Shown here piece by piece: positions 38,061 to 45,815 of a stretch of 64,000 bases of DNA. This DNA comes from Variovorax beijingensis (lineage in GTDB: Bacteria > Pseudomonadota > Gammaproteobacteria > Burkholderiales > Burkholderiaceae_C): positions 62,001-126,000 of the forward strand of contig NZ_RXFQ01000013.1 of NCBI RefSeq assembly GCF_003951285.1. Reading direction: 5' to 3'. The notes under the pieces were generated by a model, which was not told the origin of the DNA, did not search any database, and worked only from the letters and a program-made list of their open reading frames with translations. The translations under genes and the position numbers were made by a program. How positions within the stretch are numbered: the first letter of the stretch is position 1; each line of letters begins with the position of its first letter.

Positions 38061-38717
38061 ATGACCCGCATCGCACTGATCCACGCGCTCTCGCACTCGG
38101 TCGCGCCCATCAACGCCGCCTTCGAGCGCGACTGGCCCGAGGCCGTGCGCATGAACCTGCTGGACGACAGCCTCTCGGCCGACCTGGCGCGCGGCGGCAA
38201 AGGGCTCGACGCCGCCATGCACGAGCGCTTTCGGCGGCTCGCGCAGTACGCGGTCGACACCGGTGCCCAGGGCATCCTCTTCACCTGCTCGGCCTTCGGG
38301 CCGTGCATCGAGGCCGTGGCGCGGCGGCATGCGGGCATTCCGGTGCTCAAGCCCAACGAGGCGATGGTGGCCGAGGCCGCGCAAGGGCAGCAGGGCCGCC
38401 TCGGGCTCATCGCCACCTTTGCGGCCACGCTGGCGTCGATGCCGCCCGAGTTTCCCCCCGGCATCGCACTCGAAGCCGCTCTGGCCGAAGGCGCACTCGA
38501 CGCGCTGAACGCCGGCGATACGCAGCGGCACGACGCTTTGATTGCCGCCCAGGCGGTGGCGCTGCGCGAGCGCGGTTGCACGCGCATTGCGCTCGCGCAG
38601 TTCAGCATGGCGCGCGCACGAGCCGCCTGCGAAGCGGCCAGCGGCCTGCCGGTTCTCACCACCGTCGACAGCGCGGTGCGGGCCCTGCGGCTGCGCACGG
38701 ACCGGGCTGCGCGATAA
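38061..38717 (+). CDS. Asp/Glu racemase-family protein with one catalytic cysteine
   Basis: The 218-residue protein belongs to the aspartate/glutamate/hydantoin racemase superfamily. The first half has the cysteine loop L-F-T-C-S-A-F-G-P (Cys76). Where two-base racemases carry a second cysteine near residue 181 this one reads A-Q-F-S-M. One-cysteine members include arylmalonate decarboxylase and maleate isomerase, so a one-base isomerase or a decarboxylase role is possible. Its start is 16 bases after the binding-protein stop, so the three genes form one operon. Substrate unknown. Confidence 0.8.
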   Translation: MTRIALIHALSHSVAPINAAFERDWPEAVRMNLLDDSLSADLARGGKGLDAAMHERFRRLAQYAVDTGAQGILFTCSAFGPCIEAVARRHAGIPVLKPNEAMVAEAAQGQQGRLGLIATFAATLASMPPEFPPGIALEAALAEGALDALNAGDTQRHDALIAAQAVALRERGCTRIALAQFSMARARAACEAASGLPVLTTVDSAVRALRLRTDRAAR

Positions 38718-38797
38718 AGCCCGCGAATGCCAGGGGCCAGCTGAACCTGGCCTGACTCGATGCCTCGCCATAATTGGCGCTCTTTAAAGGAGTAAGC

Positions 38798-39622
38798 GTG
38801 GACATCGTTTTGCTGGTGAAGGCCGCCGTCATGGGCATCGTCGAGGGGCTGACAGAGTTTCTGCCGATCTCGTCGACCGGGCATCTGATTCTTGCGGGCT
38901 CGTTGCTCGGCTTCGACGACGCCAAGGCCAAGGTGTTCGACATTGCCATCCAGACCGGAGCGATCTTCGCGGTGATCCTGGTGTATTGGCAGAAGATCCA
39001 CTCCACCGTGGTGGCGCTGCCGAGGCAGCCCAAGGCGAGGCGCCTGGCCATCAACGTGGTGCTCGGCTTCCTTCCCGCCGTGGTGCTGGGGCTGATATTC
39101 GGCAAGGTGATCAAGGAGCATCTCTTCACCCCCGTGGTGGTGGCCAGCACCTTCATCATCGGCGGCTTCATCATCCTGTGGGCCGAGAAGCGGCCGCCGG
39201 GTTCGATTCGCATCGAGCATGTCGACGACATGACGATGTGGGACGCCCTCAAGGTCGGCCTGGTGCAGTGCTTCGCGATGATTCCGGGCACCAGCCGCAG
39301 CGGCTCGACCATCATCGGCGGCATGCTGCTCGGCCTGTCGCGCCAGGCGGCCACGGACTTTTCGTTCTTCCTGGCCATTCCGACGCTGATCGGCGCCGGC
39401 GCCTACAGCCTCTACAAGGAACGCGCGCTGCTGTCGGTGGCCGACATTCCGCTGTTCTCGGTGGGGCTGGTGTTCTCCTTCATCAGCGCCTGGCTCTGCG
39501 TGCGCTGGCTGCTGAAGTACATCAGCACGCACGACTTCATTCCCTTTGCCTGGTACCGCATCGCCTTCGGCATCGTGGTGCTGGCGACCGCGTGGACGGG
39601 TGCGGTGGTCTGGGCCGAGTAA
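38798..39622 (+). CDS. uppP: Undecaprenyl-diphosphate phosphatase
   Basis: The 274-residue BacA-family membrane enzyme dephosphorylates C55-PP to recycle the peptidoglycan lipid carrier. E-G-L-T-E-F-L-P-I-S-S-T-G-H-L at about 15-29 and the P-G-T-S-R-S-G-S-T-I motif near 165 are the two conserved catalytic blocks, and seven to eight membrane helices surround them. The start is a GTG preceded by AAAGGAG; a TTG eight codons upstream is less likely. Directly after the stop comes a short stretch with a degenerate LuxR tail on the other strand. Confidence 0.94.
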   Translation: MDIVLLVKAAVMGIVEGLTEFLPISSTGHLILAGSLLGFDDAKAKVFDIAIQTGAIFAVILVYWQKIHSTVVALPRQPKARRLAINVVLGFLPAVVLGLIFGKVIKEHLFTPVVVASTFIIGGFIILWAEKRPPGSIRIEHVDDMTMWDALKVGLVQCFAMIPGTSRSGSTIIGGMLLGLSRQAATDFSFFLAIPTLIGAGAYSLYKERALLSVADIPLFSVGLVFSFISAWLCVRWLLKYISTHDFIPFAWYRIAFGIVVLATAWTGAVVWAE

Positions 39623-39687
39623 GCGGAAAGTCCGCGCCGCAGCGCCGGCGCTCGGCAGCAGGACGAACAGCAGCAGGCTCGCCGCGA

Positions 39688-39846
39688 TCAGCGCAGCAAG
39701 CCGTGCCGCCGCCCCTGGAACACCGTCTCGGTGCGCGAGTTGACGGCCAGCTTGCGGTAGATGTTCTTGGTGTGGCATTCCACTGTCAGCTTGGAGGTCG
39801 ACAGCGACAGCCGCGTGCGCGCCTCGGTGCAGGCGTCGCTGGGGCT
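39688..39846 (-). pseudogene. Degenerate C-terminal fragment of a LuxR-type regulator
   Basis: About 52 codons read L-S-L-S-T-S ... V-E-C-H-T-K-N-I-Y-R-K-L-A-V-N-S-R-T-E and end H-G-L-L-R before a stop. This is the recognition and last helices of a GerE/LuxR domain; no start, receiver or first helix remains. The fragment abuts the IclR stop codon. It closely resembles the tail of the intact LuxR-type regulator at 44147 (V-E-C-x-x-K-x-I-Y-R-K-L-A-x-x-S-R-x-E-T, final L-L-R). The 13 bases TCAGCGCAGCAAG at 39688-39700 are identical to those at 44147-44159. Confidence 0.7.
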
Positions 39847-39851
39847 GCGGG

Positions 39852-40682
39852 TCAGGTGGTGAGGCCGGTGTGGCCGAGCAGGGCGCTCGCCGCACCCGCT
39901 TCGCGCCGCACCGCGAGCGCCACCGGGCCGTCGATCGCGGGATCGAAGCCGCCCGTGGCCCCGAGTGCGGTCAGCACCGCGCACACGCGCCCCGCATAGT
40001 CGTACACCGGCGCCGCCACGGCGCTGATGCCGCGCAGGTAGGTGTCGCGCACGCTCGCGCAGCGCGCCTGCTGCACCTCGCGCCGCAGCCGGCCGATCGG
40101 GTCGGTGGAATCGAGCGTGGCGCGCATGTCCGGCGTGGCCTCGGCGAGTTCCTGCTCGGCCAGCGCGAGCACCCGCGACTCGTCGAGCAGGCCGAGGAAG
40201 GCGCGGCCGGTGGCCGACCACAGCATCGACATCACCGAGCCGGCGCGCACGTTCACCGTGACCGGCAGGCCGGGTTCTTCGAAGCGCACGATGGTCGGCC
40301 CCTTGTTGCCCATCACCGCGACGAAGCAGGTCACTTCCAGCGATTCGCGCAGCCGGATCAGACAGGGCTCGGCCGCGCGGATCGGGTCGGCCTGGCGCAT
40401 GGCGGCCAGGCCGATCTGGATGGCTTCCGTGCCCAGGTAGTAGTGCTGCGAGACGGCGTCCTGCAGCACCAGCCCTTCCTCCATCAGGCTGGCAAGGTAG
40501 CGGTGCACCTTGGCCGGGCTTTCTCCCACGTGCGCCGCGAGCGCGGTGAGGCTGCTGCGGCCGCCCAGATGGGCAAGGCCCTTGAGCACCGCCATGCCGG
40601 TTTCGGCCGACTGGACGCGCTGGCGCCGTTCGCGCGCCGCGGCGGCGGCAGGGGCGGGGGAGGCTTCCGGTGCTTTGGTCAT
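39852..40682 (-). CDS. IclR-family transcriptional regulator
   Basis: The 276-residue regulator has an Ala/Arg-rich leader of about 22 residues, then the IclR winged helix (Q-S-A-E-T-G-M-A-V-L-K-G-L, A-K-V-H-R-Y-L-A-S-L) at 23-85. A GAF-like effector domain follows to the end (I-V-R-F-E-E-P-G, G-I-S-A-V-A-A-P-V-Y-D-Y-A-G-R-V). It is divergent from the Bug/P450 genes, with tandem palindromes between them. IclR proteins typically sense small organic acids, so it probably controls uptake and oxidation of such a compound. Confidence 0.92.
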   Translation of the reverse strand: MTKAPEASPAPAAAAARERRQRVQSAETGMAVLKGLAHLGGRSSLTALAAHVGESPAKVHRYLASLMEEGLVLQDAVSQHYYLGTEAIQIGLAAMRQADPIRAAEPCLIRLRESLEVTCFVAVMGNKGPTIVRFEEPGLPVTVNVRAGSVMSMLWSATGRAFLGLLDESRVLALAEQELAEATPDMRATLDSTDPIGRLRREVQQARCASVRDTYLRGISAVAAPVYDYAGRVCAVLTALGATGGFDPAIDGPVALAVRREAGAASALLGHTGLTT

Positions 40683-40741
40683 GTGGGCGGGATGTTAAGT
40701 GCAGGGCGCTCGGCTGCCAGGGTTAGACCTGAGGGAATGAT

Positions 40742-40754
40742 TACGCAATGCGTA
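40742..40754. promoter_or_regulatory. IclR operator candidate, perfect palindrome
   Basis: TACGCA-A-TGCGTA is a perfect 6-1-6 inverted repeat in the 114-base divergent spacer. Its degenerate copy begins exactly 20 bases downstream, two helical turns away. Confidence 0.6.
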
Positions 40755-40761
40755 TGATACT

Positions 40762-40774
40762 TACGCAATACGGA
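40762..40774. promoter_or_regulatory. IclR operator candidate, second copy
   Basis: TACGCA-A-TACGGA keeps the left half-site of the first palindrome and departs from it in the right half. It ends 22 bases before the Bug-protein ATG. Confidence 0.5.
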
Positions 40775-40796
40775 ACAAAAAACCGGGACAGACCCC

Positions 40797-41768
40797 ATGA
40801 AGAAGCATTTCCTTCGCTGCATCGCAGCGCTTTCCCTCGTCGTCGCCGCTGCAAGCGCCGGCGCGCAGACCTATCCCGCCAAGCCCATCCGCTGGATCGT
40901 TCCCTATGCGGCAGGCGGCGGCTCCGACTTTCTCGCGCGCACGGTCGCGCAGACGCTCTCGACGCAGGTGGGCCAGCCGGTGCTGGTCGACAACAAGCCC
41001 GGTGGCAACACCGCGCTGGCCGCGGCCGAGACGGCACGCGCGCCGGCCGACGGCTACACGGTGCTGTCGGCCGACAACGGCACGCTGGTGTTCAACCCGG
41101 CGCTCTACAAGTCGCTGAGCTACAACCCGACCAAGGACCTCACGCCCGTCACGCTGATGGGCAAGTTCCCGATGATCCTCGTGGTCGGTGCCAATTCCGG
41201 TATCGCCTCGGCCAGGGATTTCATCGCCAAGGCCAAGGCGAAGCCGGGCGACCTGAGCTACGCCTCGGCGGGCGCGGGCAGCCCGCATCACCTCGCGATG
41301 GAACTGCTCAAGGTGGAGGCGGGGCTCTTCATGGTGCACGTGCCGTACCGCGGCGCGGCACCCGCGCTCGCCGACGTGGTCGGCGGCCAGCTGCCCGCGA
41401 TGATGGTCGATCTGGCCGCGGGCGCGGGCTTCATCAAGGGCGGCAAGGTGCGCGCGCTGGCCGTGGCCAACCCGACCCGTCTGCCGCAGCTGCCCGACGT
41501 GCCCACCTTTGCCGAGCTCGGCTACAAGAACGTCGAGGCCGCCGCGCTGGTCGGCGTGGTGGTGCCCTCGGCCACGCCGGCCGAGGCGGTGAACACGCTC
41601 AACCGCCAGCTGGTGGCGGCGATCAATGAGCCCTCGGTGCGCACGCGCATGATCGACTTCGGCGTGGAGCCCGTGGCCAACACGCCCGCGCAGTACGCCG
41701 CGCTGCTCAAGAGCGAGACCGTGCGCTGGCACAAGCTGATCCGCGATCTGAAGATCACGCTGGATTGA
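40797..41768 (+). CDS. Bug-family (TctC-type) periplasmic binding protein
   Basis: The 323-residue binding protein has a signal peptide ending near 23 (A-S-A-G-A-Q). The mature start is Y-P-A-K-P-I-R-W-I-V-P-Y-A-A-G-G-G-S-D, the Bug signature. Ligand-loop elements V-D-N-K-P-G-G-N-T and V-P-Y-R-G follow near 63 and 182. Bug proteins bind carboxylates or aromatic acids for TctAB permeases or act as sensors. No TctA/TctB gene is in the window. It sits 23 bases before the P450 fusion gene and likely captures the P450 substrate or a related acid; that is inference. Confidence 0.9.
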   Translation: MKKHFLRCIAALSLVVAAASAGAQTYPAKPIRWIVPYAAGGGSDFLARTVAQTLSTQVGQPVLVDNKPGGNTALAAAETARAPADGYTVLSADNGTLVFNPALYKSLSYNPTKDLTPVTLMGKFPMILVVGANSGIASARDFIAKAKAKPGDLSYASAGAGSPHHLAMELLKVEAGLFMVHVPYRGAAPALADVVGGQLPAMMVDLAAGAGFIKGGKVRALAVANPTRLPQLPDVPTFAELGYKNVEAAALVGVVVPSATPAEAVNTLNRQLVAAINEPSVRTRMIDFGVEPVANTPAQYAALLKSETVRWHKLIRDLKITLD

Positions 41769-41791
41769 CCCCGCCGTTCCTGGAGCACGCC

Positions 41792-44140
41792 ATGTCCGAT
41801 ACCGCCACGCCCGCCCGCACCACCGGCTGCCCCGTCGCGCACGGGCCGCTGTCGTCCGAGCGCACGCCCACCGGCTGCCCGGTGAGCCAGCGCGCGGCCG
41901 AGTTCGATCCCTTCGAGGACGGCTACCAGCAGGACCCGCCCGAGTACGTGCGCTGGGCGCGCGAGAAGGAACCGATCTTCTACAGCCCGAAGCTCGGCTA
42001 CTGGGTGGTCACGCGCTACGACGACATCAAGGCGGTGTTCCGCGACAACATCACCTTCAGCCCCTCCAACGCACTCGAGAAGATCACGCCCACCGGCGAC
42101 GAGGCCAACGCGGTGCTCGCCTCGTACGGCTTCGCGCTGAACCGCACGCTGGTCAACGAGGACGAGCCCGCCCACATGCCGCGCCGCCGCGTGCTGATGG
42201 ACCCGTTCACGCCCGAGGCGCTCAAGCACCACGAGCCGATGGTGCGCGAGCTGGCGCGCAGCTATGTCGACCGCTTCATCGACGACGGCCGGGCGGACCT
42301 GGTCGACCAGATGCTGTGGGAAATTCCGCTGACCGTGGCGCTGCACTTCCTCGGCGTGCCCGAGGAAGACATGGACACGCTTCGCAAGTACTCTATCGCG
42401 CACACCGTCAACACCTGGGGCCGGCCCAAGCCCGAGGAACAGGTGGCCGTGGCGCATGCGGTCGGCAATTTCTGGCAGTACGCCGGCAAGGTGCTCGAGA
42501 AGATGCGCCAGGACCCCGACGCACCCGGCTGGATGCAGTACGGCATCCGCAAGCAGAAGCTGCACCCCGAGGTGGTGACCGATTCGTACCTGCACTCGAT
42601 GATGATGGCCGGCATCGTGGCCGCGCACGAGACCACCGCCAACGCCACCGCCAATGCGGTGAAGCTGCTGCTGCAGCATCCGCAGGTGTGGCAGGAACTG
42701 TGCGAAGACCCGGGCCTCATTCCCAACGCGGTGGAAGAGTGCCTGCGGCACAACGGCTCGGTGGCCGCCTGGCGGCGCCTCGTCACCAGGGACACGCAGG
42801 TGGGCGGCGTCGACCTGCCGGCCGGCTCGCGGCTCTTGATCGTCACCTCGTCGGCCAACCATGACGAAGCGCATTTTTCCGATGCCGACTTGTTCGACAT
42901 CCGCCGCGACAACGCCAGCGACCACCTGACCTTCGGTTATGGCTCGCACCAGTGCATGGGCAAGAACCTCGCGCGCATGGAGATGCAGATATTCCTGGAG
43001 GAGTTCACGCGGCGGCTGCCCCACATGCGGCTCTCGCCGCAGCGCTTCAGCTATGTGCCGAACACCTCGTTCCGCGGGCCCGAGCACCTGTGGGTCGAGT
43101 GGGACCCTGCGGCCAATCCGGAACGCAAGAACCCTGCGCTGCGCGAGGTGCAGGTGCCGGTGCGCATCGGCGAGCCCTCGCGGCACGCGATCGCGCGGCC
43201 CGTGGTGGTGGAGCGCGTGACGCCGGTGGCCGAGGGCATCGTGAAGCTGCGCCTGGTGTCGCCCGATGGCAAGCCGCTGCCGCGCTGGACCGCGGGTTCG
43301 CACATCGACGTGGAATGCGGCTCGCCCGGGCTGTCCCGCCAGTATTCGCTGTGCGGCGACCCCGACGAAGCCGGCGTGCTCGAGATCGCGGTGCTGCACG
43401 AGCCCGAAGGCCGCGGCGGCTCGGCCTGGGTGCACAGGCAGGTGAAGGCCGGCGACCGGCTGCGCATCCGCGGGCCGCGCAACCACTTCCGGCTCGACGA
43501 GTCGCTTGCGAAGGCGATCTTCATCGCGGGCGGCATCGGCATCACGCCCGTGAGCGCGATGGCGCGCCGCGCGAAGGCGATCGGCATGGACTACGAGCTG
43601 CACTACAGCGGCCAAAACCGCGCGCGCATGGCCTTTCTGGACGAGCTCGCGGCGCTGCACGGCGAGCGGCTGCAGGTCCATGCGAGCGACGAAGGGCGGC
43701 GCTGCGACCTGCACGCGCTGCTTGCCGAGCCGGTGGCCGGTGCGCAGGTCTATGCCTGCGGCCCGCTGCGCATGCTCCAGGCGCTCGAAGACTGCTGCGC
43801 CGCCTGGCCCGAGGGTGCCTTGCGCGTCGAGCATTTCGAATCGACGCTCGCCACGCTCGATCCGGCGAAGGAGCAGGCCTTCGAGGTGGAGCTGAAGGAT
43901 TCGGGCCTCGTCGTCACCGTGCCGCCCGACCAGACCTTGCTGTCGGCGCTGCGCGCAGCCAACGTCGACGTGCAGAGCGATTGCGAGGAGGGCCTGTGCG
44001 GCTCGTGCGAAGTGCGGGTGTTGTCCGGCAAGGTCGATCACCGCGACGTGGTGCTGACGCGCCCGGAACGCGAGGCCCACAACAAGATGATGGCCTGCTG
44101 TTCGCGCGCTTGCGAAGGCCGGCTGGTGCTCGAGCTCTAG
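41792..44140 (+). CDS. Self-sufficient cytochrome P450 with reductase and ferredoxin domains
   Basis: The 782-residue natural fusion resembles the CYP116B class. The P450 domain (about 35-440) has the I-helix A-G-I-V-A-A-H-E-T-T, the K-helix E-E-C-L-R and the heme loop F-G-Y-G-S-H-Q-C-M-G with ligand Cys388. The reductase domain (about 460-690) has the flavin motif R-Q-Y-S-L-C-G and NAD(P)H motif G-G-I-G-I-T-P. A plant-type 2Fe-2S ferredoxin closes the chain (C731-x4-C736-x2-C739-x29-C769). It should hydroxylate or O-dealkylate an organic substrate with NADPH and O2 without partner proteins. All cofactor ligands are intact. Confidence 0.93.
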   Translation: MSDTATPARTTGCPVAHGPLSSERTPTGCPVSQRAAEFDPFEDGYQQDPPEYVRWAREKEPIFYSPKLGYWVVTRYDDIKAVFRDNITFSPSNALEKITPTGDEANAVLASYGFALNRTLVNEDEPAHMPRRRVLMDPFTPEALKHHEPMVRELARSYVDRFIDDGRADLVDQMLWEIPLTVALHFLGVPEEDMDTLRKYSIAHTVNTWGRPKPEEQVAVAHAVGNFWQYAGKVLEKMRQDPDAPGWMQYGIRKQKLHPEVVTDSYLHSMMMAGIVAAHETTANATANAVKLLLQHPQVWQELCEDPGLIPNAVEECLRHNGSVAAWRRLVTRDTQVGGVDLPAGSRLLIVTSSANHDEAHFSDADLFDIRRDNASDHLTFGYGSHQCMGKNLARMEMQIFLEEFTRRLPHMRLSPQRFSYVPNTSFRGPEHLWVEWDPAANPERKNPALREVQVPVRIGEPSRHAIARPVVVERVTPVAEGIVKLRLVSPDGKPLPRWTAGSHIDVECGSPGLSRQYSLCGDPDEAGVLEIAVLHEPEGRGGSAWVHRQVKAGDRLRIRGPRNHFRLDESLAKAIFIAGGIGITPVSAMARRAKAIGMDYELHYSGQNRARMAFLDELAALHGERLQVHASDEGRRCDLHALLAEPVAGAQVYACGPLRMLQALEDCCAAWPEGALRVEHFESTLATLDPAKEQAFEVELKDSGLVVTVPPDQTLLSALRAANVDVQSDCEEGLCGSCEVRVLSGKVDHRDVVLTRPEREAHNKMMACCSRACEGRLVLEL

Positions 44141-44146
44141 GGTGGG

Positions 44147-44824
44147 TCAGCGCAGCAAGGCGTGCCCGCCGGCCATGTGCGCCGTCTCTGCGCGCGAGCC
44201 GAGTGCGAGCTTTCTGTAGATGCCCTTGATGCGGCATTCCACCGCCAGCCGGGGCATGGCCAGCGCTTGGGCGACGTCTCGGTGCTCGAGCCCCTGCACC
44301 ACGAGTTCGAGCGTCTTGCGCTCCTGCGTCGTCAACGCCGCGTCGGGCATCGACCCCGCATCGGCCGCATGCCCCGCGTGCCATGCAAGCACGCGCCGCG
44401 CAATGGCCGGGTCGATGGTGGCGCCGCCCTGCTCGATGCTGCGCAGGCCGATGCTGAGTTCGAGGTCGTCGCGCTCCTTCAGGAGATAGGCCACCGCGCC
44501 GGCGCGAAGCGCGGAAAAAATGGCTTCCTCGCTGCGGGAGGCGGAAATGGCCACGGCCGGCACCTGCGGATGGTGGGCCTGCAGCCACTCGACGAGCTCG
44601 ACCGCGCCGTCGCCAGGCAAGCCGATGTCCACCAGCACCACGCCGAAGTTCGGCTTCTCCAGCAGCTGCATGGTCATCTCGACGTCGTCGGCCCAGGTGA
44701 TCTGCGGCTCGTCGCATCCGAGCGTGGGCAGGATGTAGCGCAGACGTTCCTGCATCGCCGTGTCGTTTTCGACCACGAGCACCGAGTTCAGCGAAACGGT
44801 TTCGACGGCTTCCGAAGAGAACAT
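44147..44824 (-). CDS. NarL/FixJ-type response regulator (LuxR HTH)
   Basis: The 225-residue protein has a receiver at 12-125 (acidic E-N-D near 19-21, phosphoacceptor Asp66 in V-L-V-D-I-G-L-P-G, Lys116 in Y-L-L-K-E) and a LuxR/GerE domain at 160-225 (L-T-T-Q-E-R-K-T-L-E-L-V-V-Q-G-L, R-D-V-A-Q-A-L). The ATG at 44824 gives a normal receiver; the upstream frame adds 50 basic residues without support. No kinase is adjacent. Its 3' end copies the degenerate fragment on the far side of the P450 module. The stop codon lies seven bases past the P450 stop, convergent. Confidence 0.88.
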   Translation of the reverse strand: MFSSEAVETVSLNSVLVVENDTAMQERLRYILPTLGCDEPQITWADDVEMTMQLLEKPNFGVVLVDIGLPGDGAVELVEWLQAHHPQVPAVAISASRSEEAIFSALRAGAVAYLLKERDDLELSIGLRSIEQGGATIDPAIARRVLAWHAGHAADAGSMPDAALTTQERKTLELVVQGLEHRDVAQALAMPRLAVECRIKGIYRKLALGSRAETAHMAGGHALLR

Positions 44825-44991
44825 TTGGGCGGCATTCTGAGGCTGTGGCCGAGAAAATGGGACGTTTCGACTTATTTTGCGCGAATGTTGCCGGAATTCA
44901 CATTTATGTTCCCCGGTTTGCCCATGCCTTGAACAGGGCCTTGCACGGAGGGCTGCGCAAGCCCGCGCCGGCACCCAATATTCCTGTTCGA

Positions 44992-45801
44992 TCAGCCCAT
45001 CAGGTTGCGCAGTGCCGCTTCGACCGCCGCAGCGGTGGCCAGCGGCTTTTCCATGGGAAACAGGTGCGTGCCGTCAAGCATGGCGATGCGCCCCTTGGTG
45101 ACCTGCTCGGTCATTGCCATGCCCACCTGCCTCATCTCCACCGACTGGCGCCCGCCGATGAATGCGACCTTGCACTTGAGCGGATGGCGGCGCAGCAGGG
45201 CACCGAGGTTATGGGGCAAGGTGTTGTAGATGGCCGTTTCCACGTCGCGGTCGAAGCTCAACTCGCGCGTGTCGTCGCGGTCGCTGGTGCCGTGGTCGAT
45301 GTAGTCGTGCAGCACCTGCTCGTCCCACCTGGAAAAGGCCTTCTTGCTGCGGAAATGCTCGAACACCGCTTCGCGGTGCGCCCAGCTGTTGCGGCGTTTC
45401 CGGCTGATGGCGCCGGGCGAAATGCTCTTCATGAGCGGTGTGCGCTTGACGACATTGAGCGTGTTCGCGCGCCAGCCGCTGAGGACCGGCGAGTCGAGCA
45501 GCACCACGCCGCAAGCGAGCGCCGGATGCAGCGCCGCGCACATCAGGCTCAGGATTCCGCCAAGCGAATGGCCGACCAGGAACACCGGGCCGCCGGCGCG
45601 GTCGGCGTGCCGTTGCGCGAAGTCGGCCAGCTGCTGCACCAGGTGCGGCCAGTTGTCGGTGACAGGGTACTTCGGGTCGTGCCCGAATTTCTCGATGGCG
45701 TCGACCTCGAAGCCGCGGCTGCGCAGGCTGTCCAGGACGACGCGGTAGGTGCTCGCGGGAAAGCTGTTGCCGTGCGAGAACACGACGGGAGGCATCGGCA
45801 T
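44992..45801 (-). CDS. Alpha/beta hydrolase
   Basis: The 269-residue hydrolase has the oxyanion H-G-N-S-F-P near 10-15, the nucleophile elbow G-H-S-L-G-G with Ser79, and a late L-D-G-T-H-L-F-P-M-E with the catalytic histidine near 248. The class is broad (esterases, epoxide hydrolases, C-C hydrolases). It follows the Anbu gene by 14 bases on the same strand and so probably belongs to the mutS-anbu operon. A 167-base spacer after it, up to the LuxR regulator start at 44824, holds nothing I recognise. Substrate unknown. Confidence 0.82.
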   Translation of the reverse strand: MPMPPVVFSHGNSFPASTYRVVLDSLRSRGFEVDAIEKFGHDPKYPVTDNWPHLVQQLADFAQRHADRAGGPVFLVGHSLGGILSLMCAALHPALACGVVLLDSPVLSGWRANTLNVVKRTPLMKSISPGAISRKRRNSWAHREAVFEHFRSKKAFSRWDEQVLHDYIDHGTSDRDDTRELSFDRDVETAIYNTLPHNLGALLRRHPLKCKVAFIGGRQSVEMRQVGMAMTEQVTKGRIAMLDGTHLFPMEKPLATAAAVEAALRNLMG

Positions 45802-45815
45802 GGCCGCGGTCGGCT

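Noticed and set aside
39623..39687. Hydrophobic minus-strand stretch after uppP as the start of a truncated membrane gene
   Set aside because: One frame gives a short Leu/Ala-rich segment, but it is only about 20 residues long with no start site or family match; chance in GC-rich DNA is enough.
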